Assembly: GCF_000001735.4 (NCBI RefSeq)
Contig: NC_003070.9
Span: 10,968,001 to 11,032,000, forward strand
Length of the DNA stretch: 64,000 nucleotides
Direction of reading: 5' to 3'
Source of the DNA: Arabidopsis thaliana
Taxonomy: Eukaryota; Streptophyta; Magnoliopsida; Brassicales; Brassicaceae
The translations under genes were made by a program, and so were the position numbers. The notes beneath the pieces were generated by a model. That model ran no database searches. It saw nothing but the letters and a program-made list of their open reading frames with translations, and was not told the DNA's origin. This document shows, piece by piece, positions 1 to 12,427 of the stretch; within the stretch, counting starts at the first letter, position 1, and each line of letters starts with the position of its first letter.

Positions 1-999
1 TTGCCGTCTTCTCATTGCTTGGTGTACAATAAAAGTTCAAGCTGCGAGCGTGTGTTTCAGCTTCTGGCTTGAAACCGTGAATTTTTATTCTTTAGGTGTT
101 TGTGTTTGTCATCTCTAGTGTGTTGTTCTATTTTATCTCGGATTGCGCAAAGCTTTTTACATCTTAGTTGGTGGCTAGTGGTTGTGGATTTGCATTAGTA
201 GATTTTTTAGTGAAGCTACTGTTTAATTTATGTTGCAAGTTTATAGTGGTTAAGTTGTTGATGTTTTTTTTGGTGGCTCCATAAATGGTTAGTGGTCCTC
301 AAATATGTTAAACGTTTTTGCGATTTGATTTTTGTTGTTCTCGATGGTTTGAATTTCATGGTTTAGTCTGAGATTGTCATCGAAGAAGATGTAGACGTGC
401 TTTTTATGAGGTATTAAGGGTTGGCCTTGTATCAAAATACCTCGTGGCAATGATGATTGGAAAGTTTTATTTGGAATTTGAGTTGTCTGAATTTTGATTG
501 AATGTGAATTTTTGTTTTTCTATATATGTTCATAGATTTTGGTTCATGTGTAATTTGTAAATTTGAAATGTGAATTTCTGATTATCTAAAGAGTGACAAG
601 TTCTTCCTAAGAAATTTTTCTCTCTAGCACGGTGCCCAAAGCAGCTGCCGCCGTCTCGCTCCGTTTCAAGACAAGCATCCTCCACCGCTGCTCCTCCGTT
701 TTTCTCTCCGTCTGACCTCTATCGTTGCTTCCATTTTCGCGGGTCCGACAAGGCTCTGCGTAGAACCGTTTCTCTCCTTCCGTCGTGTATATTTGTGCTT
801 TCCCTCGAGGTTTTTCCGAGGATGTATTTTGTGTTTGTATCCGACTAATTATAGAATGAAGAAATGTGTATTTGGTTGACAAAAAAAAATGTGTATTTTT
901 GTAAAAAAAAATTACTAATTATATTGAACTTAACATATTATCAAAACTAAAAGTTATTATATATATATATATATATATGTTAAAATAAATTAACAAAAT
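1..999. other. No gene recognised; T/G-rich then AT-rich DNA
   Basis: No supported gene. Positions 600-780 are more GC-rich and hold a 91-codon minus-strand open frame (607-882) of basic, low-complexity composition with no recognised domain. A short A-run follows the sequence ggttgac near 880 and an (AT)n microsatellite lies near 958-978. The first bases could belong to the transcribed flank of an upstream gene, but nothing here proves it. Confidence 0.5.
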
Positions 1000-2225
1000 T
1001 AAATATGAACATTGAAAGTAGTGTGAGAAAGTGAAAAAAAATCAAACTAAAATTAAAAACAATTAATGGCACAATGTTCTGTGCTTCTGTTTAACTCCCC
1101 TTCCAAAATGCTTTTGTACTTCCCCACTCTTCTCCCTTATTAGATTTCTCAGCTTGTTTTTTCTTTTTAACATATTTGTTTTTGTTCAAAGTCAACTATT
1201 TCCAATATTCATATTCAGTAAAATATCTAGTAGGTTATATATTTTAAAACTAACTCCTTGATTTGATAAAAAAGATTTGTTATTATCCAATAGTAAAACA
1301 GATTTGTAATTTATCCAATAATTAAAGTAAATAAAAAAAGAAATTAATTGGTGACATGATCGTAACAGAAATATTCTTTTAACAGTTTTTTGACATCCAA
1401 TTATTTAGCTTACTGTGAATGCTTTTAAATATTCGTCAATCATCATATATGTTATAGAAGATTATTTAGCTTTTGGTACCAAAGATTCGTGTTATATGGT
1501 CGAACAAATGACTATCACATATATATTACTCAGTTTTAAAACTATGACTCAAAAGAAAAGATTTCAAAGCAAATTAATATGAATATTCTTAAAAATGCTA
1601 ACAATGATAAGAAAAATCCGTTAAAAATTGAGAAATCTTTTTCAGTTTCCCTTTTTTGAATCAAACTTATTTTGACAGGCTTAAGAAAAAACAACCCCGT
1701 TTAGACATACACAGTTTAAAGACGAGATATCAATATTTTCTCTCTTAGACTTTTATTAGATCATTTTCATTTTCCAAATTAAGGAGTTTTCTCTTATTAT
1801 TAATTTGAACGCTAGACAGTAGATCTAGTTTTTCTAGGCCACAAAATATCTGTACTCTATTTCTCAAACTAGGGGTCTGCAAAAAAATATTTTGATAAAA
1901 TTGTTATAAATGGATACAATTAAATGTGATCAGCTTTTTTAATTTTGTTATGACTGGAAAAAATTAGAGTATCTTGGATTTAGAAGAAAAAAATCAAGAC
2001 ACAAAATAGTCCTTCTTTTAATATTTTCCACTAAGCCAACTAAAATTTGTTTCCTCATTTTTCTTGATATGTTTTTTTTTTGTTTTTTTTTTACGGCAAC
2101 CACTCATTTTTCTTGTTACATAGGTGAAAATTAAAAATAAACTCAAAATTTACCTGAAATATTGTTTTAAAAACCAGTCGAAACACTTGATCTCCAAAAT
2201 ATGGTATCAACGATGGATTATTGAA
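1000..2225. repeat. Diverged direct repeat, copy A
   Basis: This noncoding stretch matches 4115-5215 in the same orientation. Shared landmarks in the same order include aacattgaaa near 1006 and 4131, the block around 1074-1130 (tgttctg...gcttctgtt), the aactaggggtct block near 1868, and ataaatggatacaattaaatg near 1907 and 4969. The copies differ by many substitutions and small indels, so the duplication is old. No open reading frame or terminal repeats were found, so its nature (old segmental duplication or two relics of one element) is open. Confidence 0.75.
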
Positions 2226-4114
2226 AATCTTACGTAACGGTTTCAATTATTTCTCTACATATTTAGTTTTGTAGTATACAATGCATGAAAATATCATAAC
2301 ATAAATTTGAGTATATCTGTTTTTAAAATAAATAAAAATTGAGTATATATTGAGATATTAACAATTAATAATTTCGTGAACTTTAGGCCTAATCCTCATA
2401 AACCGTATTTTAAGCAACTTTGTCACTAAGTAAACTGCAAAGAATCAGAAGCGGGTATTCAGAAACGAAAGTGTTTGGAAACGAGAAAGCAAAAACTTTG
2501 TTAGAATTTAGTTCGTAAACACTATTTGATTATCTAAGGTTGCAACCCCAATGTTTTTGTGTAAAAGTTTCTTTCACCTTTTTTTTTCATATGCTTTAGT
2601 GCGTAAGATCTCAATATGTGAAAGTAAATCATGTGCATCAACAGTAAAACTCTTCTCCAATCGTCTAAAATTTTGTTTGAGGTAAACCGCGAACCATCAA
2701 TCGGAGTTACTCTTTTTGTCTGTTATGTACTTTTAGCCATTTCTTTCAAATTGTTTTTGGTATTCGTTCTGTCTTATGCATTTAGAATTATTATTTTCCT
2801 TCACATATGTATAATCTTGTTTGCTTTGGTAATAAAAATACATGCGATTTTAGTTTGTCTGAAGGGTCACTAGGCGAACTTCTTCGAAAGTATATCAAAT
2901 GGGATGACTTTGGTAGAGGTAATCAGAAGAGAAGGCTCAATAATTTCGGAGAATGTAAGGTGTTCTTTTCGAGTTATCGTCTATTGTGTTGTCGCTCGTC
3001 TTCAAAGTCTAACGTGCGCAAATTTACATTGATGATTAGTCAGAAAGTGAAGCAATAGTTGAGCTCTAAATGCACAAGATGAGAAGAATATATTATAACT
3101 ACTACGTTGATTCCAATCATCACTGGACATTTTTCGCATAATGTCTCTTCATCGTCTTTTGTTATATTATTTTGGTAATCGGTGTGCGATACTACACGAA
3201 TTTGAAAGCTTCACTAGCGCTCCTATTTTTTTACCTTTGAATTTAGTATATGTCAGGGATGGTCGAATTTGGTGGATGCATGAAGATCATGAAATCGAAA
3301 CTGACGAGGATGAAACTCTAGAGCTAGTTATGATTTAGGTATTTGGGAGCAGAAGACACGAGATCTGTGTGATCAACAATGAGGCTGGCCTCCAACTGTC
3401 TCCAATTTTGTTTAAACTAGATCTTGAGCTATTAATCGAATTTGTTCTTTCCGCCTCTCACGAAGTTTAAGCCGTTTATCTTGATATGTTTTCTGGGATT
3501 CGCTTTTGTCATCATTCGCGTTTCGAATTCCTATTTTTCTTGCCATTTGTAATATCTTGTATTCTTTTATGAGTTTTGTTTCTTTTCCTCTGTAAGAAAA
3601 TAATTTTATACAAAGATAGATCTTCTGGCTGGAGATGCGCTCCTTATTGTTAGTCGTTTATCAGTGTTTATGTTGTAATTATTATGTGTCTTGTTTTAAC
3701 GATTGGAATTTGGGTGATTTTAGATTGTTTAACGGGTTATTGAACGAACTTTCTTGATTTATTTTTAACTGAAATATAAGTTTGGCGAAAGTAATTAGAG
3801 GTGAAAACTAATCAATTCCAAAGAATGTGGGGTGATCACTTCGAATTATTGTTAATTTGTGTCCTCACACATCTTTAAAGTTTTTTGTGCAAAAATTCAC
3901 TTTGATGATTTAACTGGAAAAAATAAAAACAATTTTATGATAGTTTCTTCATTATTTAAAAATTTTCCTCATCAAATATAGGTACATCTTGTAGTTCATG
4001 GTTATTTTTTCCTTTGTTTGTAAGCTTTTCAAATCAATATTAATGAAATGAAAAAACAAAATTATTGTTATTTGATAAGAAATTTAACTAATTTTAAATG
4101 AAAAAAATTTAACA
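2226..4114. other. Spacer between the direct-repeat copies; only short ORFs
   Basis: Short plus-strand open frames (2631-2873, 2807-3058, 3141-3338) show no recognisable domain and no splice structure joining them. A segment near 2940-3045 (ggagaatgtaaggtg... to ...ttacattgatgatt) resembles 3815-3910, suggesting that the duplication of this neighbourhood extends beyond the two marked copies. I see no gene here. Confidence 0.45.
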
Positions 4115-5215
4115 AAAACTAAATAAAAACATTGAAATTAATGTGAAAAAGTGAGAGAGAGAAACTCAAATTGAATTTGAAAACATTCAATGCAAAATGT
4201 TCTGGGCTTCTGTTATTAAGTTTTTTTTTTTTTTGAAAATCAAAACTCTATTTCCAAAACCCTTTTGTACTCTCCCACATTTTTTCACCAATTACATTTG
4301 TCAGCTTGCTTCTTTCAATATCCATATCTACAGTACTTATATATGATAAAAAAAAATAAAACTAACTTATAGATTTTAAATAGATTTGTAATTATCCAAT
4401 AGTTAAAGAATATATACAAAAGAATCAATAGGTGACATGATCATAACAGTAAAATCTCTTTAACAACTTTGACCTCCGATTATTTAGCTTCCTGTTATTG
4501 CTTTTATAGTTATGTAGGTTTATCATGTCTGTTTTAGAAATCATGAAGATTATTTAGTTGACTTGTTGTTACCAAAGATTCATGTTTATGCTCGAAATAA
4601 TAGAACAACTATTTCATGAAAATTCTCAAAAATATGAACTATCATAACAAAAATCCCTAAGAAACTGAGAAATATTTTTCAGTTTCAAAACACTATTTTT
4701 ATACGTATAACACTAAAAAAGGCGAGCTATATGGTAAATCTAATTTATTTTTATTCTCTTAAACAGCTTACTATTTCGTAAGATTTGAACCTTTTATTAC
4801 ATCTTATTTCATTTTATATTAAGGAGTTTTCTCTTTATTTTTGTATTTACACACTAAACAGTCTACATCTAGTTTTCCTAGATCATTCATCGCTGCCACA
4901 AAATCTCTGCACTCTATTTCTGAAACTAGGGGTCTACGCGAAAATATTTTGATAAGATTGTTTGTTATAAATGGATACAATTAAATGTGACCAATTAGAT
5001 TATACAATGGAAATAGAAGAAAAAGACAAGAGAAATATTATCCTTTGGTTACTCTTCTTTTCTATGTTTATAACTAAAATTTTTGTATCCTCTCATTTTT
5101 CTTGATAGGTGAAAATTAATACAAACCCAAAGTAAAATTCAACTTAGCTGAAAAAGTATTATTATATTGTTCAAAACACCAGTCGAAGCATTAGACTTCC
5201 TGTCTACAAACATAG
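4115..5215. repeat. Diverged direct repeat, copy B
   Basis: Second copy of the noncoding repeat at 1000-2225. It runs from the aacattgaaa motif to the ccagtcgaagcattagac motif, whose counterpart in copy A is near 2176. It carries a T-run insertion near 4210-4225 that copy A lacks. No coding potential was seen. Confidence 0.75.
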
Positions 5216-6580
5216 TTACATGAAATACACACCACTATAGAGTAGTAAATAAAATCTTATTAATTATTAATCAAGAGGTAACGGTTAAAATAAATTTATT
5301 AAAATATTTATGTCATTCACTATATATTTACATTAATGTGTGTGTGTGTTTATGCGTGGAGACTTAACGTTACACACATTTTTTTTTTTTTTCTTACACA
5401 CATTAAATTTTTTTTTTTAGTGGTCAACTGGAAAAATGTGTTTTGTATTTAGTAAATCTCTTTCCTTCTTTTGAAAATACTTTTGAAGAATAGAGTATGT
5501 ATTTTCCAATAGTGAAGTAATTCAAAATTATCAAAACCATTAAGTTTATGGTGAAAAATATTTTGTAACCCAAAAAAATGAATTGTACTGAAATTTAAAT
5601 TTAGATTAGATGGTTTGGTTCGAGCTTGTGATCTTTAATTTCATATGATTATTAGTTTTAAGTTAGTGAACGCTATTTTTTTTGTTCGTCTGGTTAGAAC
5701 TATGTATGTGTAAATAAATGTTTATTAATTTAATTAAGTTCTTGGCCCAAAACCTATGAGAATTAATTAGTTGATAAATTACATGTGTCAAATAGGTTAT
5801 AGTTAGTTTCTAAAATATTTAGTCAAAGATTTTTTTTTTGACATCTATCAAATAGGTTATAAATTATATGTGTTTTAATTTTATTGGTTAAAGTAAATGA
5901 TCATATAAGTTATATTATTGAATAAATATATACTAAATATTACTAGTGTTGGTTAAAAACTATGGAAAATTTTATTGTTATAGAAATATTTTTGATGGAT
6001 AAACATTGTTTATCTATTAAATATATAAAAGGGAAAGTTTCTTCTATATAAACTCATGATGATAAGATTTTGAGCAAAATTACCAATTTTGTTTTCTTCT
6101 TTTGTCAATACAAAGGCTTATAACATTAATTGCTTTTATTTTGTGGTAAAGAGATATCAACAGATTTTAGATAATAAATTCATATTTCTTAATGAAAACA
6201 TTGTTATTGAGGGAAATTTTTTTATCATTGTATAGAAGATTCCCTCTCTAGAAGAATATTCATATGAAATGAGATGCTGGATACCCAACTAAATATTTGT
6301 ATTTTTTAGAAATTTTGTTAGTAACGACTGAATGTAGTGCATCACATTAATTGAAAATGAATTTATTTGACTATCAATATAATAATAAATGTGTTAGTAT
6401 CTTTGATTTCGATAAAATCCACAATATATACATGAGTGATCAGTGTGTATTGTGTTGTTGGAGACTGAACCATCAACGCTTTTTCGACACTTCTTCTTCT
6501 TCCTCCTTTCTCTCTTCATGCAAAATCACAGTTACAAGAAATAAACAAAAGATTATAAATCAAAACATAAAGAGACAAAA
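5216..6580. other. AT-rich upstream region of the permease gene
   Basis: Very AT-rich intergenic DNA without a supported gene. The T/C-rich stretch around 6490-6515 and the A-rich leader just before the PUP4 start look like a plant 5' untranslated region. No TATA box can be assigned with confidence. Confidence 0.45.
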
Positions 6581-7729
6581 ATGAGTGATGGTCGAGTTAA
6601 CGCAGATCCTCAACAAGAAGAGAACATGGTTAAACCACCGGTTAAGAGATCTCTCACTCTCCTCATCGTGACTTACTTTTTTCTCTTCTTCGGCTCTATC
6701 GCTTCGAGCCTTCTCGCGAAGTACTATTTCGTCTACGGTGGCTCGAGCCGGTGGGTCTCCACGTGGGTTCAATCTGCTGGCTTCCCTCTCCTCCTCATCC
6801 TAATCTACTTCCCTCACTACGTTCTCAAAACCACCACTCGCCGTCCTTTCACGCGCTTCACGCTCCGCCATCTCATCTTCTCCGTGTTGATCGGGCTTGT
6901 TCTCGGTTTCAACAACTTCCTCTTCTCATGGGGAACCTCGTACCTTCCGGTGTCCACGTCATCGCTTCTCCTCTCGACACAACTCGTCTTCACTCTCATT
7001 TTGTCTAGGATCATAGTGAAACAGAAGATCACTTTCTCAAACCTCAACTGCGTTGTCCTGTTGACGTTAAGCTCTGTTTTGTTGGCTCTTGATTCGAGTA
7101 AAGATAAACCGTCCGGTTTAACCAAAACCAAGTATTTCATCGGGTATGTATCCACGATCGGAGCCGGTTTACTCTTCGCTCTTTACCTCCCCGTGACGGA
7201 GAAGCTATACCGTACCGTTTATTGTTACGCGATGGTCATGGAGGTGCAACTGGTGATGGAATTCGCAGCGACGGTTTTCGCGACAATCGGTATGGCTTGC
7301 GAAGGCGGGTTTAAGGAAATGGTTAAGGAAGCGAACCATGTTTTCACCAAAGGACCAACATTTTATTGGACGTTTGCGATACTAGCAAATGTGGTGACGT
7401 GGCAGCTCTCTTTCGCAGCCACGTCAGGGATGGTTTACTTGACGTCAGGTATCACCGGAGGTATCTGCATGACGGCGTTGCTCGCGATGAATGTGATAGG
7501 AGGTGTGGTGGCTTACGGTGACGTGTTTGGTGGAGTGAAGATTGTGTCGACGGTGCTATGTATTTGGGGATTCTCATCTTACACATACGGGATGTATATG
7601 AAGATGAAGAAGGAGGAGAAGGAGAAGGGAGAATATTCCGGCGTAAAGACGACGGAAGACAGCGGAGAGATGGAGGTGGAAATGGGAAATGTTAAAGATG
7701 ACGTGGCGGCGGCGGATGATAGGGCTTGA
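6581..7729 (+). CDS. PUP4: Purine permease (PUP family)
   Basis: Intronless 382-residue integral membrane protein of the plant purine permease family within the drug/metabolite transporter superfamily. These carriers take up adenine, cytokinins and related bases by proton symport, usually at the plasma membrane. The start is the first ATG after a pyrimidine-rich leader. A hydrophilic N-terminus (residues 1-22) is followed by about ten hydrophobic helices; family hallmarks include the SSLLAKYYF and WVSTWVQSAGFPLLL segments, the GLNNFL-like GFNNFLFSWG, and LSTQLVFTLI. The C-terminus from about residue 345 is charged (KKEEKEKGE). Length equals the family norm. I recognise it as PUP4 (At1g30840) by sequence memory and by the downstream gene order; its substrate range cannot be read from sequence. 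Confidence 0.93.
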   Translation: MSDGRVNADPQQEENMVKPPVKRSLTLLIVTYFFLFFGSIASSLLAKYYFVYGGSSRWVSTWVQSAGFPLLLILIYFPHYVLKTTTRRPFTRFTLRHLIFSVLIGLVLGFNNFLFSWGTSYLPVSTSSLLLSTQLVFTLILSRIIVKQKITFSNLNCVVLLTLSSVLLALDSSKDKPSGLTKTKYFIGYVSTIGAGLLFALYLPVTEKLYRTVYCYAMVMEVQLVMEFAATVFATIGMACEGGFKEMVKEANHVFTKGPTFYWTFAILANVVTWQLSFAATSGMVYLTSGITGGICMTALLAMNVIGGVVAYGDVFGGVKIVSTVLCIWGFSSYTYGMYMKMKKEEKEKGEYSGVKTTEDSGEMEVEMGNVKDDVAAADDRA

Positions 7730-10700
7730 AGATATCTGTGTGATTGAGACGGCCGTTATGATTATTATTAGGAAGGAAGCCAACAAAAAAAAAAAAAGTA
7801 GTAGTATCTTTTTGTGTTCTTTCTTTTTCTCACCTTATGTTTTTTTAGTAATGCATTTGCTTTTGTTTTTCTTGTTTTTTTAGGTTGTTTTGTTTTTCCT
7901 TTTCTGGTTATTTTTATGAATTATCCTCTTATCATGGCCACAACTAATGATGTTGTACACTTTTTAAGTGTGGATTTTCCAATGTCGGTTGATAAGTATG
8001 TATTTTTCTGTTATCTATGGGCTTTTGATTGGTTTTATTAGATATATGGTCTGTTATTTTCCCAGTCTCCAGTGACATTGATACGAAAATTATACACCCT
8101 GTGATGACAAACAACAACACCGACGATATATTGAGAATAAGGCGACGATAAGTAGTGTTGATTGTATCGGATGCTGAAAATAAGAGTAACTGTGACAATT
8201 TATTTTTTTATCCGGTGTGACTCTTGGAGTGGTTTCGGTTTTTTTATTTTTATTTTTATTGTTGATAAGAATAGGCCAAAAAAAAAAAAAAAGTAGGCCC
8301 AAAGGAATAGGTCCAGTGTAGTTATTTAGTGAACAAAAAAAATATTAACTTTCACCTATACAAAAATGTGAATTTTTTTTTTTGTTGGAAACACTTTTTA
8401 CAAAAAGATGTGATATTATTTGATCTAAGAATATCCAGAATGTGGTTTACAAATGTATACCACCTGTTTAATGTTTTGACCATGTTAATTTCCTATAGCT
8501 TGCTTCAAATCCAACTCTCGATTATACTTACAGTTCAGAGAACAACAAAACTAATCCTCTGTTTTACAACACATGACTACATTGTTAGTGTTGGTGGCAA
8601 TGCCAAAGCTCTAGGAGATAATTTTTTCAATTTTTTGTTCTTGGTAATGAAAGTTTTTGAGAGAGCATGTATTTATTTCATTTATAAGGATTTAATAGAT
8701 TGTGTTTTATTAGTGTTTGACTTTTTATCATAATATAAAATTTGACGGGCGCTGGTAGCCTGGTACATGTCCTTGGCGCCGTCGAGTTGAGTTGCACTCT
8801 GGTAGAATCTTATTCCAAATTACTTCATGACATTCTCCAAGACAGAATGATCTCCTCTCTTTAAGAAATTTACGATTATACTGAAGTATGATGAATTTTA
8901 CAAATGATATACTATTATACAAAACATATAACAATATATATACCTGTTACACTTACAGCCAATAACATATAAAAGAACAAAAAAGGAAAAAAGTTGTCGT
9001 TTATGGGAAACAACATACCAAACAAAGAAAATGAAAGTGCTCACGATCTCTAAGATTCCAATTAGACAAATATTAATGATGATCATGATAGTTAATTAGA
9101 GTGTTAATAAAATGAGTGAGGAAATAAAGAAGAGACACGCTTAATGGTGATGATGCAGCTTGGCATTAACTCGGTGTTATTTACGAACATTGTCTCCTTA
9201 ATGCTCCTTTAGTTTTTGTATTTTTCTTTGAGCACTTTAAAATGAAAAAGATGGTTTTTCTTATTATCCTTTTTTCTTATGGCTTCTGGCTCTTCACTTA
9301 TATTTTAAACTCTAGTAAAAATTTCAGAGCCCACAAAATCCAAAATTTTTGTTGCTTTTGATTCAACCACAAATTATATCGAAATTGTGATCCAGTGTAG
9401 GGTAATGTATGTTTCCATGACGTGTTTTAAACACCACGCTACAATGTTAACATATCAGTAATTAATTTCCTTAATTTATAAATCTCATAGTTCCTCATAA
9501 ATGAAAATGATAAAATCGTTTAAAGATTGGTTAATTCAGTCCATAAGAACCATCAAAGTGTATTATAAGTGAATCTACAATATCTCTATATGTACTAAAG
9601 AAATTAGAAAAAACGAGGAAGCAGAATTCATATGCTATGAAACAATATTGATAGATTGCATGTATATACTTGTATTCAATTGTAAATAATAAGTAAGCAG
9701 TTCTTCGTATAGGTACGCATAAAGCATGAATACTCGTCGATCTAATATTTGTCAATCTTAAAGCTGATTAAATTAATTATCTAGATTTTTATAAGGTTTT
9801 GTAATATAGATCTCTTTTGATCGATGGAATATTTTCAAAAAGAGATGAGAATACAGTGAATGGACTTTTGGGGTGAATAAAAAACTGAGGGCATGATTAA
9901 CGAAAGTGCGAATGTAATGAATGACTAATGAATAACGCCATTAAGCAACCCTAAAAATGATAGAGATTGGTCAAATATATATATAGACTAAAATTAAAAA
10001 AATGCATGTTGATATATATGTATATGAAAGGGGCCTTGCTTCGTTATAGGTTTGGAGATTAGAAAGAGATTAAATTCCAAAGATTATAGATGACAGATTT
10101 GAGCTGTAATAGGGAGGTTCACACGTCTATTATCATACCAATATACATCAAAACTCTGACAGAGTTGGTACCTAAGACTGTGCCTAAGAACCTACACTAG
10201 ACACAGAGATAAATGCTATGGTCTGTTGCTTTTAAAATATTAATTACGTTTCCAAGGTTTGGGGTTTGGGATATATACTAATATCTAGAGTAGCATAATA
10301 TATAGATTTCGCATTCCTTGATATGTAGTTTATCAATCATATAATCTTTTAGAAATCATGTTTTTCATTGAATAATTCAAGTTTTTGATTGATAAAATTA
10401 CAAAACCGTAGAATCTTGGAATCATCTTAACAAAACAGAAAAAGTAGTATAGGTGTATGATGAAACTATTAAAAGAGGAAACAAAAAATGTAATTAATAC
10501 TTGCAAAGTGACAAAATTTCTTTTAGATTGTTCATTAATTTTACGGAATTCTTTGTATATCAAAATCATTTTTTTTTTAAGGATAAATTTTATGGACTGA
10601 TCGGAACAGTTTCGGTAGAAATGTAACAAAGTGTTACAGAGTAGACTATAGATCAATAATCCTTTATTTCGTTTTTGTTTAGAGTGATTAGCCAAACAAT

Positions 10701-11563
10701 TATCATCCATAAAAGAAGGGCACGCAAAAGACGACTTCGGTTATCCATAATCCCATTAGAATATAAAAATACAATTAAGGTGTTATAATTGTGTCTAAAC
10801 AAATTAGCCCTATAAGAGTCCATTAAGCAAATAGCTAAACTAAAATAAAAGATATAATTGTACTTAGATAATCGACGTATAAAGATACATGTATCCGTAG
10901 GACCGTAGCAAACTATCTTCGACCTCTAAAGCAAAGTGTGCCGCCTTCTTTCTTCCTTACATAAAAAATTTCAACTTAAAAAATGTAATCAAAAGTGGAC
11001 ATTCGTAATGTTCATCACGACTACTAGAGATACACATGAGATTAATCATTATAAATTTAGAATAATAACATAAACAACTAAACCCACAAATATATGCTTC
11101 TAATGATGAAATGATTATGTGGAAGACGTATAAAGGTTTTCACTTTTCACCAACTAAACTCTTCACTAATCCCCCCCAACCCGCACCCCACATATATTGT
11201 CTAATATTTATTATACTATTGTCATCAGCTATATAAGATTGAGAAAACTAGACATGAGTTATAATTCCTTTGAAGTAAAATTCCATGAGAGCATACTGAA
11301 ACTAGCTGATCGAATTGTTGATATATTAATAAGGCCCCATAAATATTCCAAGTCTTAATTTATCCAAATATCATTTGATAAATTTAGCTTGTTAGGATAA
11401 ATTATGTCATGGAGGTGTACATAGTGTCATAGTTTACGTCTAGTTTTTTGGCATCAGAAGATAACTGCTTTATTACTATAGTCAACACCTAATCCAAATT
11501 CATTACGTTCTATACTAAAAAGTAAACAAGCAAGACTAAAATCTTTCTGTATGATAAAATCAA
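7730..11563. other. Long intergenic region, no gene seen
   Basis: AT-rich DNA with many stops in all frames. The T-rich stretch at 7800-7920 is probably the PUP4 3' end. A small GC-richer island at 8740-8830 stands out against the background but has no recognisable gene or hairpin. Scattered open frames of 60-130 codons (for example 8329-8733, 10333-10710) are AT-driven and show no domain. Confidence 0.5.
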
Positions 11564-11599
11564 TGGGCTTTAAATTCTTTTAATGGGCCATAAGCCCAT
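11564..11599. promoter_or_regulatory. Site II-like motif cluster
   Basis: Two forward motifs (tgggct at 11564, tgggcc at 11584) and one reverse copy (gcccata at 11593) lie within 36 bp, about 240 bp before the TMEM42-like start. TGGGCC/T site II motifs are known TCP-bound elements in promoters of housekeeping genes. That they control this gene is inferred from position. Confidence 0.5.
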
Positions 11600-11828
11600 A
11601 AATAAATTCGTGTTTCTTTTTTTCCTCGACTGTTCTTCAGATTTCAATTTCTCTTCTCTGTTTCTTCTTCTTCTTCAATTTTCAGATTTGATAGCTCTCA
11701 AAATCGTTAAACTACAGAAACGAAAAAGGAAATTGCGGCGATCTAAGGTATGCAATTTGATTAGAACCCACCACTTCAATTTTTTTTACACCCTATTCAA
11801 AGCCAATTTGATTGAAACTAATTAAAAG

Positions 11829-12427
11829 ATGCTATGGATCGTGAAGGTTAAATCCATGGCTGATGCACATTTGAAGCAAAGAGGCTATATCTCGGCAGTT
11901 GCAGCTGGACTCAATGCAGCTCTTGCAGCAATCTCTGCTAAGTTCTTCACATCTCTTGTAAGATGTGTTGTTTCTTCTTTCTAATCAATCACTAGTGTTT
12001 TTTTAGTTTGATCAGTTACTTAAAAAGTTTTAATCTTTGACAGGTGATTAAGTATGGATTAGTTGTAATCTGCAATGTGGTTATGTGGGCATGTTATGTA
12101 AACAGTTTAAGAGCTTTGTCCTCTCTACAAGCTACTGTCACAAACTTTGCTGCTAATTTTCTATCTTCTGGTTTAGCTGGTCTCTTTCTTTTTCAAGAAT
12201 CGTTATCGTTTCGTGTAAGTTCTGTTTCTTGAAAAGTGATGATCAAAGTCTTTAGACATTGACGATTGTTTTGATGAAATGTGATATTTGGCTTTGTGAG
12301 TTGAATGAGTTTTGGCTAATACATTTTTAAAACATCTTGGCAGTGGTTTGCGGGAGCTTTATCGATTACTACCGGAGTTCTTATCCTCAGTAAGTCGAGT
12401 GTCGATAAGAAGGTAAGCTCGGATTAA
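11829..12427 (+). CDS. Small TMEM42/EamA-like membrane protein
   Basis: Three coding exons, 11829-11957, 12044-12214 and 12344-12427, join with phase-0 GT-AG introns to give 127 residues. The protein is almost entirely hydrophobic with about four helices: AAVAAGLNAALAAISAKFF-like in exon 1, VIKYGLVVICNVVMWACYVNSLR in exon 2 (given here in outline), the LSSLQATVTNFAANF segment, and WFAGALSITTGVLIL in exon 3. This half-length EamA/DMT-like layout matches the TMEM42 family, whose function is poorly known. An internal in-frame ATG at 11856 could be the true start, giving 118 residues. A 5' untranslated intron may begin near 11747. It probably corresponds to At1g30845. Confidence 0.8.

Noticed and set aside
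607-882. 91-codon minus-strand ORF near the window start
   Set aside because: Basic, low-complexity translation without domain, homologue I recognise or splice context; likely chance.
2631-3338. Three short plus-strand ORFs as a possible small gene
   Set aside because: No shared family, no intron joins them, and part of the DNA is a diverged repeat of 3815-3910.
6817-7155. Minus-strand ORF inside PUP4
   Set aside because: Shadow of the permease coding sequence; GC-rich codons create antisense openness.
8740-8830. GC-richer island with ggcgc...ggcgcc as a possible miRNA or ncRNA
   Set aside because: No stable extended foldback or known RNA motif could be traced by eye.
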